A stretch of 64,000 nt of DNA from Alteromonas lipotrueae (GTDB lineage: Bacteria > Pseudomonadota > Gammaproteobacteria > Enterobacterales > Alteromonadaceae), in contig NZ_JAESDI010000001.1 in NCBI RefSeq assembly GCF_019249215.1, positions 1-64,000 on the forward strand. Direction: 5' to 3'. Both the position numbers and the translations under genes were made by a program. Below are positions 1 through 8,850 of this stretch, in pieces (the first letter of the stretch is position 1; every line of letters begins with the position of its first letter). The notes beneath the pieces are model-generated. The model saw only the letters and a program-made list of their open reading frames with translations. It did not search any database and had not been told where the DNA came from.

Positions 1-1
1 A

Positions 2-77
2 TGGTGGGTCGTGCTGGATTCGAACCAGCGACCAATTGATTAAAAGTCAACTGCTCTACCAGCTGAGCTAACGACCC
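2..77 (-). tRNA. tRNA-Lys (anticodon TTT)
   Basis: Read on the minus strand this is a complete 76-base cloverleaf. The acceptor stem GGGTCGT pairs with ACGACCC, the T-loop is TTCGAATC, the anticodon loop CTTTTAA carries TTT, and CCA is encoded. It is identical to the copy 24 bases upstream, and both are probably co-transcribed from the promoter at 219-246. Confidence 0.97.
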
Positions 78-101
78 GTCATTTGGAGCCAGGAGAAGAA
101 T

Positions 102-177
102 TGGTGGGTCGTGCTGGATTCGAACCAGCGACCAATTGATTAAAAGTCAACTGCTCTACCAGCTGAGCTAACGACCC
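102..177 (-). tRNA. tRNA-Lys (anticodon TTT), second identical copy
   Basis: This is a 76-base minus-strand tRNA with encoded CCA, identical in every base to the copy at 2-77. It is the promoter-proximal gene of the pair. The 24-base spacer to the next copy shows no terminator, which fits a dicistronic tRNA transcript. Confidence 0.97.
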
Positions 178-218
178 AATCTTTCCTGATGTTGCCTGTG
201 TCTTGGCAACGGCGGCAT

Positions 219-246
219 ATAATACTCAGATTTTTTTCTGACGCAA
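219..246 (-). promoter_or_regulatory. sigma70 promoter of the tRNA-Lys pair
   Basis: On the minus strand TTGCGT (241-246) lies 16 bases from TATTAT (219-224). It is followed by a GC-rich discriminator (GCCGCC), the type usual for stringently controlled tRNA and rRNA promoters. The predicted start lies about 35 bases before the first tRNA. Inferred from sequence only. Confidence 0.7.
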
Positions 247-480
247 CCCAAAAGGCATTTTTATTTTGATTTTTGTAGTAAAAAGCTTTCAACCGCTCAA
301 AATCAACACAAATCGCGCATAATTCCTACCACAAAACCAGTACAAAACTTTTTTAAACCGACAAAATGCCACCGAGTTAAGTCTAAAAAAATGCGTGTTT
401 TTTGGATTTTCCTTGAAAAATATACTCATAAGTATTGTTGATGGTTCAGTACAACAGAGGTATAAAATTTCAAAGGGGCG
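247..480. other. AT-rich spacer without a recognisable gene
   Basis: This stretch separates the tRNA promoter from the end of the Tol-Pal operon. I see no open reading frame with a ribosome-binding site, no RNA fold and no repeat that I trust. Confidence 0.5.
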
Positions 481-510
481 AAAAAAAACCTCTCATTAGG
501 AGAGGTTTTT
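481..510 (-). terminator. intrinsic terminator of the Tol-Pal operon
   Basis: The stem AACCTCTC/GAGAGGTT with a five-base loop is followed on the minus strand by a run of eight T. It lies directly after the ybgF stop codon. T residues also follow on the plus strand, so it could act weakly in both directions. Confidence 0.9.
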
Positions 511-512
511 CA

Positions 513-1301
513 TTATAGATTATTTAATCTAGATTCCGCTAACCGCTTTGCGGAAGAATTAGGGTATTCGCTTATAACTTGCTGAAAGAAATTTCGTGCC
601 CCACTATTGTCGCCCGTGCGTTCGGCAATGACACCTAACTTTAATAATGCATCTGGACGCTTCACTGAATCAGAGAAGCGGTTTGATACGATATTAAATT
701 GCTCAATAGCGTCATTCCATTGCTGTTTATTAAACAACAGCTGACCGAGCCAGTAGTGCGCATTCGGTGCATACTCGCTATTCGGAAACCGCTGTATGAA
801 TGACTGAAAAGCAGGAATTGCTTTATCGTACTCACGAGATTTCAGGATAAGATTAACAGCACTGTCGTACGCTTCGTCCTCCCCCTCTTGTGGGGATGAT
901 GAGCCTGTGGAGGGGGTAACCCCTGCAGAATTACCTAACGGGGCGCCAGCGCCACCAGCGTTAGCTAAACCGCCTTGTTTAAGTGCCTCAACACGCTTAT
1001 CTATCTCAAGGTACAATTCACGCTGACGTTCAAGCACCTTTTCCAGCTCGTTGGTGTTAACTTCGACAGACCCTCGCAATTGGTCAACTTCGCTTTGCAT
1101 GTTGTCCAATTGGGTTTGTAAGCGATGCTGCATTTCAGTTCTGCTTTTAACAATACGCTCTAAAACAGCAATACGCTGTTCTAGATTGCTGCCGCCATTG
1201 GCATCTACCACTGGCGCCTGTGCGAAGGCAGAACTTGAAATAGCAAAGGCGGCACACAAGGTAACGCCTGCTTTAATAGTGTTAATTGCTGTAAAAGCCA
1301 T
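513..1301 (-). CDS. cpoB: Cell division coordinator CpoB (YbgF), TPR protein
   Basis: This is the last gene of the Tol-Pal operon, encoding 262 residues. A signal peptide (about residues 1-27, ending SSAFA) leads into a coiled coil (about 40-105), a low-complexity Gly/Ser linker (about 110-140) and a C-terminal TPR block (about 145-260) with YbgF-type repeats such as the one around AHYWLGQLLF. In the known family CpoB is a periplasmic partner of TolA that coordinates outer-membrane constriction with PBP1B-driven septal peptidoglycan synthesis. Its ATG shares one base with the pal stop (TAATG), so translational coupling is likely. A terminator follows at 481-510. Confidence 0.95.
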   Translation of the reverse strand: MAFTAINTIKAGVTLCAAFAISSSAFAQAPVVDANGGSNLEQRIAVLERIVKSRTEMQHRLQTQLDNMQSEVDQLRGSVEVNTNELEKVLERQRELYLEIDKRVEALKQGGLANAGGAGAPLGNSAGVTPSTGSSSPQEGEDEAYDSAVNLILKSREYDKAIPAFQSFIQRFPNSEYAPNAHYWLGQLLFNKQQWNDAIEQFNIVSNRFSDSVKRPDALLKLGVIAERTGDNSGARNFFQQVISEYPNSSAKRLAESRLNNL

Positions 1302-1867
1302 TATCGGTAAACAACCACTCCGCGGCGATTTTGCGCGAATGCATATTCAGTTGAACCCATTACCGCAGACTTCTCTTCACCGTATGAAACAACCGTAATT
1401 TGGCTGCTGCTTACACCCGCGTTCATTAGGTAAGTTTCAACAGACTGGGCACGACGCTCACCTAGTGCAATGTTGTACTCTGGTGTACCACGGCTATCAG
1501 TATGACCTTCGATGGTCACCTTCATGTTAGGGTTTTTCACCAAGAACGCTGCGTGTTTATCAAGTAAACGTTGAAATTCAGGCTTGATGCTAGCGCGGTC
1601 GAAATCGAAGTAAACCGTTTGTTCGTTTTTCAACGCTTCCATTTCTTGCTGAACCATTTCTTCTGAACGCTTCATGCGTTGAGCAGCTTCTGCTTCTACG
1701 CGTTGTGCTTCAGCTTGACGAGCATCTTGCTCTGCTTGTGCTTGTTCTTGTGCAAGACGGTTACGCTCAGCAGCTAGCTCTTCTTCGCTAGGGCCAGACG
1801 AACAGGCCATCATGGTCACCACTGGCAAGGCGATAATGAAGCTCTTCATTAATTTATTCATTTGCAT
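1301..1867 (-). CDS. pal: Peptidoglycan-associated lipoprotein Pal
   Basis: This 188-residue outer-membrane lipoprotein is the peptidoglycan-binding end of the Tol-Pal trans-envelope complex. A lipoprotein signal with lipobox MMAC puts the lipidated Cys at about residue 22. A Glu/Ala/Gln-rich helix (about 30-80) follows, then an OmpA-like domain (about 85-188) with the diaminopimelate-binding signature around EGHTDSRGTPEYN. It lies 40 bases after tolB and overlaps cpoB by one base. The Gln/Ala/Glu-rich spacer is longer than in E. coli Pal. Confidence 0.97.
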   Translation of the reverse strand: MQMNKLMKSFIIALPVVTMMACSSGPSEEELAAERNRLAQEQAQAEQDARQAEAQRVEAEAAQRMKRSEEMVQQEMEALKNEQTVYFDFDRASIKPEFQRLLDKHAAFLVKNPNMKVTIEGHTDSRGTPEYNIALGERRAQSVETYLMNAGVSSSQITVVSYGEEKSAVMGSTEYAFAQNRRGVVVYR

Positions 1868-1907
1868 CCTACTAATCCTTAAATGTTATTGTTTGATATT
1901 TCAATTG

Positions 1908-3263
1908 TTAGAACAAAAATGGTGACCAACTTGGCGATTTCACTTGCCCATCGGCTGCCGGTAATCTGGCTTTAAAGCGTCCATCAAGTGAAACAAGTGA
2001 AAGTACTTGTGTCCCTTCATGAAGGGTACTATAAATAATCATACTACCGTTAGGCGCTACACTGGGTGACTCATCCAAAAAGGTTCTTGTCAGTACCTGA
2101 GGAGAGCCGCCGTCTAATGCCTGCTTAGCAATATGGTAGTTTCCATTGGTTTGATTAACCACTACCATTTGCTTACCGTCGGGCGTTAATGTAGCACCCA
2201 AGTTCTGTTCGCCTACAAAAGTAACGCGTCTTACCTTTCTAGAATTTAAATTTACGCTATATATCTGGGGTTTACCACCCCGTTCAGAGCTAAAAATTAA
2301 ACCACTACCGTCAGGTAGCCATGAAGGCTCTGTATCGATGGCACGGTTGCGCGTTACTCTGGTTAAATTTTTCGTCGCAAGATCCATAACATAGATCTCT
2401 GGGTTCCCATCTTTCGACAAAACCATTGCAAGTTGCTTGCCATCTGGTGAAAACGCTGGGCTTCCGTTAATTCCAGGGAAATCAGTAACCGTTGTACGTT
2501 TGCTAGTATATATATCCTGTATGAATATTTGAGGTCTACGGTTTTCAAAGCTTACATAAGCTAACTTTTCACCGTCTGGTGACCAAACCGGAGACATCAA
2601 TGGTTCAGGTGACGACAACAGGCGCGTCTCGTTCTCGCCATCATAGTCTGAAATCACTAGCTGATATGGTTTCTCGTACGTATCTCTGTCACGTACAATA
2701 ACATAAGCTATACGGGTTAAGAATGCACCGCGTACACCTGTCAATTTCTCATACACTACATCACTAATGCGGTGTGCGTATTGCCTAAAGTCTCTAGGGC
2801 TAATAATAGATTGGCGCGCCGCTATAACGTGTTCGTTACTTACGACTAACTCACCGTTTTTCAATACCTGAGACTGGCCACCGTCTAACTGCCCTTTTAG
2901 TACATCAACCAGTTGGTAAGAGACTAAATATCTATCGGTACCTTCAGGTTCAATACTTCCGACCAAAACCGTATCAACCCCAAGAGACGCCCACGCAGAG
3001 TAGTTAACCTCATCAGCGGTTTCAGGCATTTGGGGCATTTTACTTGTCGCAACGGGGCTAAATTTACCGCTACGCATCAGGTCAGCCATAATGACTTCAG
3101 AAATATCGCTAGGCAATGTGCCAGCACCTTTCCACTTAAACGGCACTACACCAATAGGTCGAGCACTGTTTATACCTTCGGTGATCACAATCTCTAACGT
3201 CGCGAATACCTTGGCACTAAATACCATCGCGATGGCGGCTATCCATAAACCTGTTTTTTTCAT
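1908..3263 (-). CDS. tolB: Tol-Pal system protein TolB
   Basis: This is a periplasmic protein of 451 residues that links Pal to the inner-membrane TolQRA complex. The signal peptide ends near KVFA (residue 22). An N-terminal alpha/beta domain (to about 160) precedes a six-bladed beta-propeller whose blades carry repeated PDG motifs ([43 protein letters not shown]). The length is usual for the family. It starts four bases after the tolA stop, which indicates tight operon packing. Confidence 0.97.
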   Translation of the reverse strand: MKKTGLWIAAIAMVFSAKVFATLEIVITEGINSARPIGVVPFKWKGAGTLPSDISEVIMADLMRSGKFSPVATSKMPQMPETADEVNYSAWASLGVDTVLVGSIEPEGTDRYLVSYQLVDVLKGQLDGGQSQVLKNGELVVSNEHVIAARQSIISPRDFRQYAHRISDVVYEKLTGVRGAFLTRIAYVIVRDRDTYEKPYQLVISDYDGENETRLLSSPEPLMSPVWSPDGEKLAYVSFENRRPQIFIQDIYTSKRTTVTDFPGINGSPAFSPDGKQLAMVLSKDGNPEIYVMDLATKNLTRVTRNRAIDTEPSWLPDGSGLIFSSERGGKPQIYSVNLNSRKVRRVTFVGEQNLGATLTPDGKQMVVVNQTNGNYHIAKQALDGGSPQVLTRTFLDESPSVAPNGSMIIYSTLHEGTQVLSLVSLDGRFKARLPAADGQVKSPSWSPFLF

Positions 3264-3267
3264 TGCA

Positions 3268-4050
3268 CTACAGTTCCACTTTTAAGTTAATATCTTTTAA
3301 TTGCTCATAGACGTCGGCCGCATCCGATACCGGCAGTTCTTCTGCACGGCGTACGGCACTTTCTGCTGCTCTGCACAAGGCGTCATGCCCGCCTAAGATA
3401 CGTATGCTAGTCACATAACCTGTGGTAGCCAATTTGATATTCAATCTACATACCTTACCTTTAAAGCTGTCATCGTCGTACAAGTTACGTTTTATCGTTT
3501 GCTGAATTAATGCGGTATAGCGCTCTACTTCAGTCAGAACTTGTGCACGTCTTCGTTGTTGCTGAGCCGCTTGCTCTTGCGCAAGTTGCTCTTGCATAAT
3601 TCTCTCCATCTCAGCATTTTCAGCAGCTTCTTTTTTCTTACGCTCTGCATCGGCTTTCGCTTTAGCTTCACGTTCTTTGCGCTGTTGCTCCTTTTGCGCA
3701 GCCAACTGTTCTAACTCTTTTTGACGTTTGAACTCGGCTTCTTCAGCTTGCTTCTTCTCTCTAGCTTGCTTAGCCTCTGCCGCCCTCTTACGCTTAGCTG
3801 CAGCAGCTTGCGCTTCTTTCTTCTTTCTTTGCGCTTCTGCCTCTCTTGCCTGCGCTTGTGCCTGCGCTTGTTCTCTCTTGGTATCAGCGATGGCTTGAGC
3901 ATCAATGAAGGTAGCTTCAATAACCGGCGCATTAGTGGCCATTGTAGGCAAGGGAGAAGGTGAAAAGCTGACGCTAATTAGCAACACTGCAGCCACAACA
4001 AGGTGCAGTGCGATAGATTTATAAATGCCAACAGAACTTGCAGTCATCAA
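3268..4050 (-). CDS. tolA: Cell envelope integrity protein TolA
   Basis: TolA spans the periplasm and transmits TolQR proton-motive energy to Pal, TolB and CpoB. The 260-residue product has one N-terminal membrane segment (about residues 12-32). A very Lys/Glu/Ala/Gln-rich helix (about 55-165) follows, then a compact C-terminal domain (about 170-260) with cysteines at CRLNI and ALCRA that suggest the usual disulfide. It is much shorter than the 421-residue E. coli protein, and the shortening is in the helical stalk. The gene begins with two consecutive ATG codons; the first is taken here. Confidence 0.94.
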   Translation of the reverse strand: MMTASSVGIYKSIALHLVVAAVLLISVSFSPSPLPTMATNAPVIEATFIDAQAIADTKREQAQAQAQAREAEAQRKKKEAQAAAAKRKRAAEAKQAREKKQAEEAEFKRQKELEQLAAQKEQQRKEREAKAKADAERKKKEAAENAEMERIMQEQLAQEQAAQQQRRRAQVLTEVERYTALIQQTIKRNLYDDDSFKGKVCRLNIKLATTGYVTSIRILGGHDALCRAAESAVRRAEELPVSDAADVYEQLKDINLKVEL

Positions 4051-4055
4051 TAAAC

Positions 4056-4481
4056 CTACTCTGGCTCAACGGGGTCTGTCATTAAACCTACAGAAGGCAC
4101 ACCCGCGCCTTGCAATAACACCATAAGTTGAATGACCTCATTATAAGCAACTTGCCCATCTCCTTTTACTACCACGGGAGTATTAGGATCTTTTTGTAGC
4201 TGAGCTTGTACCAAGGCTGCTAAGTCTTCTTGTGCCAGTGGCGACTCTTGGTCGTCTCCCACGTTAAGAAAGTAGCGGCCTTTAACGTCTACTGACGCAA
4301 TAATAGGTGGATTATCTTCTTGCTCAATTGGGTTCGCACTTGCTTTAGGTAAATCAACTTTAACCCCTTGCGAAATAAGCGGAGCCGTTACCATAAAGAT
4401 AATCAGTAGTACCAACATCACATCGATGTAAGGTACTACATTAATTTCAGAAACCGGCCTACGGCGCTTTCTTACATACAT
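4056..4481 (-). CDS. tolR: Tol-Pal system protein TolR
   Basis: This inner-membrane protein of the ExbD/TolR family has 141 residues. A basic cytoplasmic start (KRRRPVSEINVVPYID) leads into a single membrane helix (about residues 18-38). Asp20 at its start matches the conserved proton-pathway Asp of the family. The rest is a periplasmic domain. It lies between tolQ (48 bases upstream) and tolA (5 bases downstream) in the canonical Q-R-A order. Confidence 0.97.
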   Translation of the reverse strand: MYVRKRRRPVSEINVVPYIDVMLVLLIIFMVTAPLISQGVKVDLPKASANPIEQEDNPPIIASVDVKGRYFLNVGDDQESPLAQEDLAALVQAQLQKDPNTPVVVKGDGQVAYNEVIQLMVLLQGAGVPSVGLMTDPVEPE

Positions 4482-4529
4482 AATAATTCCTCTCTCACCA
4501 GTGAGTTAAGCTCGCATCAATGTTCGCAT

Positions 4530-5222
4530 TTACGCTTGCGGCTGCTGAGCTTGACCAGATACTGCCTGACGGTGAAGAATGGCAGAAAACTCTTCCATAA
4601 AGTTACCGTAGCTGTTTTCCAATTTCTCAACTTGGTGACTGAAACGGTTATACGCAATAACCGCAGGAATAGCCGCAAATAAGCCGATAGCCGTTGCAAT
4701 AAGGGCTTCCGCAATACCTGGCGCTACCATGGCAAGGGTGGCTTGCTGTACTTCACCTAAAGCGATAAAGGCGTTCATGATCCCCCACACCGTACCAAAT
4801 AGGCCTATATACGGACTAATAGAACCGGCCGTTGCTAGAAACGGAAGACGACTTTCTAATTCTTCCACTTGGCGAGACATAGTTACCCGCATTGAGCGGT
4901 AAGTACCATCAACAATAGCATTGGTGCCTGAATTCGATTTGCGCAAGCGGACGAACTCTTTAAAGCCAGCACAAAAGATAGTGCCAATACCCGATAAGTT
5001 AGGGCGAGCAGATAGCTCTTGATAGAGTCGATTTAAATCAGCACCCGACCAAAACTTGTCTTCAAACTGACGCATCTCTTCTCGTGCACTTGAAAGCGCC
5101 TTACTACGCTGAAAGATAAATGTCCAAGACGCAACTGAAACGCCTAATAAAAGCAACATAACAAGTTGAACAATAAAGCTGGCCTGCAAAAATAGGCCGA
5201 TAAAAGTAAGATCAGATGACAC
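4530..5222 (-). CDS. tolQ: Tol-Pal system proton channel subunit TolQ
   Basis: TolQ is the three-helix inner-membrane subunit (ExbB/TolQ/MotA family) that forms the proton channel with TolR. The 230-residue product has a first membrane helix at about residues 15-37, a long cytoplasmic loop, and two further helices (about 135-160 and 165-190) around [19 protein letters not shown] and [18 protein letters not shown]. Its start overlaps the end of ybgC by 11 bases, so the two are almost certainly translated from one message. Confidence 0.97.
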   Translation of the reverse strand: MSSDLTFIGLFLQASFIVQLVMLLLLGVSVASWTFIFQRSKALSSAREEMRQFEDKFWSGADLNRLYQELSARPNLSGIGTIFCAGFKEFVRLRKSNSGTNAIVDGTYRSMRVTMSRQVEELESRLPFLATAGSISPYIGLFGTVWGIMNAFIALGEVQQATLAMVAPGIAEALIATAIGLFAAIPAVIAYNRFSHQVEKLENSYGNFMEEFSAILHRQAVSGQAQQPQA

Positions 5223-5610
5223 GCGTTATTTCCCCTAACAATGTACGTGGTAGTCGTCTGGGCTTCATCGTCTCCAGACTGACACAAGCAACTTGAATAT
5301 CGGCAGATACTAAAGTTACATCTTGTTTATTTCTAATGGTTTGTTGAAACGTCATACTCGCTCCTTTCAATTCTACAACCTGCGTTTCAATACTCAACAG
5401 GTCATTAAACCGAGCAGGCGCATAGTTATGCATTTCAACGCGTTTGACGACAAAAGCCACTGATTGTTCCATTAATCTATCTTGTTCGAAGCCAAGGGCT
5501 CTAAGCCACTCGGTTCTTGCCCTCTCCATAAACTTGAGGTAGTTGGCATAATATACAATGCCCCCCGCATCAGTATCTTCGTAATACACTCTTACTTGGT
5601 GTAAATGCAT
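5212..5610 (-). CDS. ybgC: Acyl-CoA thioesterase YbgC (hotdog fold)
   Basis: This is the first gene of the Tol-Pal operon. The 132-residue 4-hydroxybenzoyl-CoA-thioesterase-type hotdog protein has the motif [16 protein letters not shown] with the catalytic Asp at about residue 14. YbgC enzymes hydrolyse acyl-CoA or acyl-ACP. Many members have His in the segment VVYHA, where this protein has Tyr. The operon promoter must lie in 5611-5800 but is not clear by eye. Confidence 0.95.
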   Translation of the reverse strand: MHLHQVRVYYEDTDAGGIVYYANYLKFMERARTEWLRALGFEQDRLMEQSVAFVVKRVEMHNYAPARFNDLLSIETQVVELKGASMTFQQTIRNKQDVTLVSADIQVACVSLETMKPRRLPRTLLGEITRVI

Positions 5611-5797
5611 AAATATTCTTTCACCGTCAATAAAATTAATCGTTAACCTTGGTTATTTATCGTATTACAGACTTACAAAAACGATAATATTCACCCTACA
5701 CACCCCATTTTCAGAAGAATTTAATGATAAAATGATAAACCATTAACACCACTGCAACACATTAGTTTTTCTAAGGCTAAAAAACAATTTTACTCAA

Positions 5798-5825
5798 TTG
5801 TAAGAATTCAAACTAAGCCTATAAT
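5798..5825 (+). promoter_or_regulatory. sigma70 promoter of an orphan small RNA
   Basis: TTGTAA (5798-5803) is separated by 16 bases from a perfect TATAAT (5820-5825) on the plus strand. Genes on both sides are on the minus strand, so no annotated gene uses it. A strong terminator lies about 130 bases downstream. Confidence 0.75.
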
Positions 5826-5831
5826 ACGCAG

Positions 5832-5964
5832 CATCAGTTCTACAGAGCGTAATGGTGTATCACACGGTTATGCAAGAGTTTTTCTCCTGTTAGATATGAG
5901 TTCCCTGGATTTATTTCCTTTAACACTTGTTGTTTTGGCCCGTTCATTGAGCGGGCTTTTTTTT
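5832..5964 (+). ncRNA. Candidate orphan small RNA, about 130 nt
   Basis: A strong promoter (5798-5825) and a strong intrinsic terminator (hairpin 5938-5956 followed by T8) bound a transcript of about 130 bases in a 447-base gap between divergent neighbours ybgC and ruvB. Pyrimidine-rich single-stranded stretches precede the terminator (around TTTATTTCC), as in many Hfq-binding small RNAs. It holds a possible 13-codon frame at 5852-5893. I did not match it to any RNA family I know, including Spot 42, RyhB, GlmY/Z, ArcZ and Qrr. The start is estimated from the -10 position. Confidence 0.6.
5938..5964 (+). terminator. intrinsic terminator of the candidate small RNA
   Basis: The 8-bp stem GCCCGTTC/GAGCGGGC, with one G-T wobble and a three-base loop, is followed by eight T. 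The reverse strand has no T run after the hairpin, so it acts on plus-strand transcripts only. Confidence 0.9.
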
Positions 5965-6009
5965 ATCTGAAGAAAAGTGAAAGGGTGTACTAAATAACAG
6001 AAACTAAGC

Positions 6010-6034
6010 ATGAGCAAACATAGGGCTTGCTCAT
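6010..6034 (-). terminator. inverted repeat downstream of ruvB, possible weak terminator
   Basis: ATGAGCAA (6010-6017) and TTGCTCAT (6027-6034) form an 8-bp stem with a nine-base loop, 23 bases after the ruvB stop. The minus strand continues with TGCTTAGTTTC, which is poor in T, so efficient termination is uncertain. Confidence 0.4.
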
Positions 6035-6057
6035 ACAAATACACAAAGGGTAAGCCG

Positions 6058-7062
6058 CTAAACAGAAGGTGTAAAACCGAAGTGAAGATAGGCGCGTTGC
6101 GAGACTATACGCCCACGCGGGGTACGCTGTAAGAAACCTTGCTGAATTAGAAAGGGTTCAATAACATCTTCAATAGTCTCTTTCTCTTCACCAATCGCCG
6201 CAGCTAAATTATCTAGCCCTACTGGGCCGCCATCAAATTTCTCTATAATGGCACAAAGCAATTTCCGATCCATGTAATCGAAACCTTCTTTATCTACATC
6301 AAGCATATCCAATGCCTTTGCTGCGGTTTCAACGCCTACCGTACCATCAGATTTAATTTCTGCGTAATCTCGAACCCGTCGTAATAGCCTGTTGGCAATA
6401 CGCGGTGTACCTCTAGAGCGACGTGCAATTTCCTGTGCGCCTTCTGGGCTCATATCCAAATTCAAGTAACTCGCACTACGAGCCACAATGGTGGTGAGAT
6501 CTTTAACCGAATAAAACTCGAGTCGTTGAACTATGCCGAATCGGTCTCGCAATGGCGATGTAAGCGAACCTGCCCGCGTTGTAGCTCCCACTAAGGTGAA
6601 AGGTGGTAAGTCAAGTTTGATAGAGCGGGCTGCTGGCCCCTCGCCTATCATAATATCCAGCTGGTAATCTTCCATGGCGGGATACAGAATTTCTTCCACT
6701 ACAGGGCTTAATCGATGAATTTCATCAATAAAAAGCACATCGTTGCGTTCAAGGTTAGTCAGCAATGCCGCTAGGTCACCTGCTTTTTCAAGTACGGGAC
6801 CAGAGGTGGTTTTAATGCTGACATCCATCTCGTTCGCCACAATATTTGCTAGGGTGGTTTTACCTAACCCTGGCGGACCAAATATTAATAAGTGATCAAG
6901 GGCATCGTCACGCTTTCTAGCTGCCTGAATGAAGATTTCCATCTGCTCACACACGTGAGGCTGGCCTGTGTAATCATCAAGCATTTTAGGGCGAATAGCA
7001 CGGTCGATAACTTCATCTTCGGTACTCGCGTCGGGCGTAATTAATCTGTCAGCTTCTATCAT
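6058..7062 (-). CDS. ruvB: Holliday junction branch migration ATPase RuvB
   Basis: RuvB is the hexameric AAA+ motor that drives branch migration with RuvA during recombination repair. The 334-residue product has the Walker A motif GPPGLGKTT (about residues 62-70), Walker [11 protein letters not shown], the sensor motif GATTRAGSL with an arginine-finger region after it, and a C-terminal winged helix (about 260-330). Length and motifs are canonical. It is the last gene of the aspS-nudB-ruvC-ruvA-ruvB run, 81 bases after ruvA. Confidence 0.98.
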   Translation of the reverse strand: MIEADRLITPDASTEDEVIDRAIRPKMLDDYTGQPHVCEQMEIFIQAARKRDDALDHLLIFGPPGLGKTTLANIVANEMDVSIKTTSGPVLEKAGDLAALLTNLERNDVLFIDEIHRLSPVVEEILYPAMEDYQLDIMIGEGPAARSIKLDLPPFTLVGATTRAGSLTSPLRDRFGIVQRLEFYSVKDLTTIVARSASYLNLDMSPEGAQEIARRSRGTPRIANRLLRRVRDYAEIKSDGTVGVETAAKALDMLDVDKEGFDYMDRKLLCAIIEKFDGGPVGLDNLAAAIGEEKETIEDVIEPFLIQQGFLQRTPRGRIVSQRAYLHFGFTPSV

Positions 7063-7143
7063 TAGGGCTCTGCTTTAATGTAAATCGGCTACGTAGGCCT
7101 ATCGCGCTAGCTTGTTTTAGTCTTGGCTTCTGTTTAAAAAGGT

Positions 7144-7764
7144 TTAAATAGCGGCTTTTAACGCTTCACGAATTAGCGATTCGCTTTCCATGCCTTCTTT
7201 ATAAACACTGTCGATAAGTTTACTGGCCTGCGTAGGCTTATAGCCTAGTGCCACTAGCGCGCTCTGGGCATCTTCTCTCGTGTCGTTTACTTCTACTAGC
7301 GTATTGGTGTTAAGTAAATCCCCACTGGGCGGTGGAATGGCAATACTTTGTACTTTGCCAAACTTCGCTAACCTATCTTTTAACTCAACCACTAACCTTT
7401 CAGCCGTTTTCTTACCAATGCCCGGCAAGCTCACTAGCGCAGAAACGTCTGCATTTTGAACCGCTGATAAAAATTGGCCTGCGGACATACCCGATAATAT
7501 GGTTAAGCCTAATTTAGGGCCCACCCCATTCGCTTTAATTAGCTCTCGGAATAATCCTCGCTCCATTTTATCGGCAAAACCGAACAGCAATTGCGCGTCT
7601 TCTCGCACGACGAAATGGGTATAAACCACCACTTCCTCACCTACGGCTGGTAATTGATAGAAGCTGGTCATTGGCATGTGAATTTCATAACCTACCCCAT
7701 TTGCATCTACCAATATTTCTGGGGGCTGCTTTTCGGCCAATGTACCGCGAATACGTCCAATCAT
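7144..7764 (-). CDS. ruvA: Holliday junction DNA-binding protein RuvA
   Basis: RuvA binds four-way junctions as a tetramer and loads RuvB. The 206-residue product starts MIGRIRGTL, the typical OB-fold domain. Two helix-hairpin-helix motifs follow ([13 protein letters not shown] and [15 protein letters not shown]), then a C-terminal RuvB-binding domain (about 155-206). I see no LexA-type operator in the 124 bases upstream, so damage induction is not evident from the sequence. Confidence 0.98.
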   Translation of the reverse strand: MIGRIRGTLAEKQPPEILVDANGVGYEIHMPMTSFYQLPAVGEEVVVYTHFVVREDAQLLFGFADKMERGLFRELIKANGVGPKLGLTILSGMSAGQFLSAVQNADVSALVSLPGIGKKTAERLVVELKDRLAKFGKVQSIAIPPPSGDLLNTNTLVEVNDTREDAQSALVALGYKPTQASKLIDSVYKEGMESESLIREALKAAI

Positions 7765-7888
7765 GACTGCTCTCTTACATGGTATTTTCCCAATGTAGGG
7801 AAATAAAACGAATAGGAAGGTTCTATTAGTTACAAAAAAGTGGTTACCGCTATGCGAGTTTTTAACAACGCTAGAGCAAACAAAGCAA

Positions 7889-8407
7889 TTAACGCAAACG
7901 GCCTCGCACGGTTTTGCGTGCTTGCCCTGCCATATTAATCAGGCTTTGCTCGGTATGAGCATGACATAGCGCTACCGCAAGAGCATCAGCTGCATCAGCT
8001 TGAGGTGTACCACTTAAACTCAACAAATGCTTCACCATGTGCTGCACTTGGGTTTTATCTGCACTACCCTTACCTACTACTGCTTGTTTAATTTGCCTAG
8101 CCGAATATTCTGCTACTGGCAAATCACCTTGAGTGGCTGCCACAATAGCGGCACCGCGGGCTTGCCCTAACTTTAAAGCAGAGTCGGGATTTTTTGCCAT
8201 AAACACTTGCTCGATAGCAAATTGTGCAGGGTTGTACTGGCGAATAATATCGCTAATGCCGGTATAAATATTGGCAAGCCTGGACGGTAAGTCTGCCGTT
8301 CCAACGCGAATACAACCGCTCGCCACATACACAAGTTTACCCTGCTTACGCTCAATAACGCCGTAGCCTGTAACCCTAGAACCTGGATCTATACCCAGTA
8401 TAACCAT
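7889..8407 (-). CDS. ruvC: Holliday junction resolvase RuvC
   Basis: RuvC is the RNase H-fold endonuclease that cuts junctions after RuvAB branch migration. The start chosen is the ATG giving [16 protein letters not shown]. The frame stays open 54 bases further upstream, but that part lies inside nudB and the family begins at this Met. Catalytic acidic residues are visible: Asp7 in GIDPG, Glu in FAIEQVF, and two Asp in DAADALAVA. The ATG overlaps the nudB stop by one base (TAATG), so translation is probably coupled. The product is 172 residues, the usual length. Confidence 0.97.
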   Translation of the reverse strand: MVILGIDPGSRVTGYGVIERKQGKLVYVASGCIRVGTADLPSRLANIYTGISDIIRQYNPAQFAIEQVFMAKNPDSALKLGQARGAAIVAATQGDLPVAEYSARQIKQAVVGKGSADKTQVQHMVKHLLSLSGTPQADAADALAVALCHAHTEQSLINMAGQARKTVRGRLR

Positions 8408-8847
8408 TAAGGTACGTTTGGTACAAACATTGATACCGCCTCTTTGTTTGAAGGCGACCAAAGTCGCGCTAATGCTTGTGCTTTATCTACCCACTCATAC
8501 TGCAAATGTTCAGTAAGCACCAACGGCAAGGTACTGTCTACTTGAAGAGAAAAAACGTGTTCGGTGTTAAACCGTGTTCCGGGGGGATATCGATGCAACC
8601 AGCGGCTGCGAATTTCGTATTGGTTTTGTCTATTGTGGTTAAACATTTCTATAGACAGTTGTTTGGCGTCAATCCCTGTTTCTTCCGCTACTTCTCGGTA
8701 TGCGGTTTCAATAGGGAGCTCGCCATCTTCCATTGCGCCGGTAACCGACTGCCAAAATTCAGGGTCGTCATTGCGCTGTAGCAAAAGTACCTTATGGTGC
8801 TGATCGTACAACACCACAAGGACCGACTCGGGCTTTTTATAAGCCAT
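8407..8847 (-). CDS. nudB: Dihydroneopterin triphosphate diphosphatase NudB
   Basis: This is a Nudix hydrolase of 146 residues that removes pyrophosphate from dihydroneopterin triphosphate in folate synthesis. The Nudix box spans [20 protein letters not shown] plus TG, with the metal-binding REVAEETG helix. It begins [16 protein letters not shown], like characterised NudB proteins. It sits three bases after aspS and overlaps ruvC. In E. coli yebC lies between nudB and ruvC; it is absent here. Confidence 0.95.
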   Translation of the reverse strand: MAYKKPESVLVVLYDQHHKVLLLQRNDDPEFWQSVTGAMEDGELPIETAYREVAEETGIDAKQLSIEMFNHNRQNQYEIRSRWLHRYPPGTRFNTEHVFSLQVDSTLPLVLTEHLQYEWVDKAQALARLWSPSNKEAVSMFVPNVP

Positions 8848-8850
8848 CGT

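Noticed and set aside
438-466. Plus-strand promoter TTGATG-17-TATAAA just before the Tol-Pal terminator
   Set aside because: It would make a transcript of only about 35 bases ending in the hairpin at 481-510; AT-rich chance similarity is more likely.
7765-7888. LexA box before ruvA
   Set aside because: No CTGT-N8-ACAG palindrome is visible in the gap.
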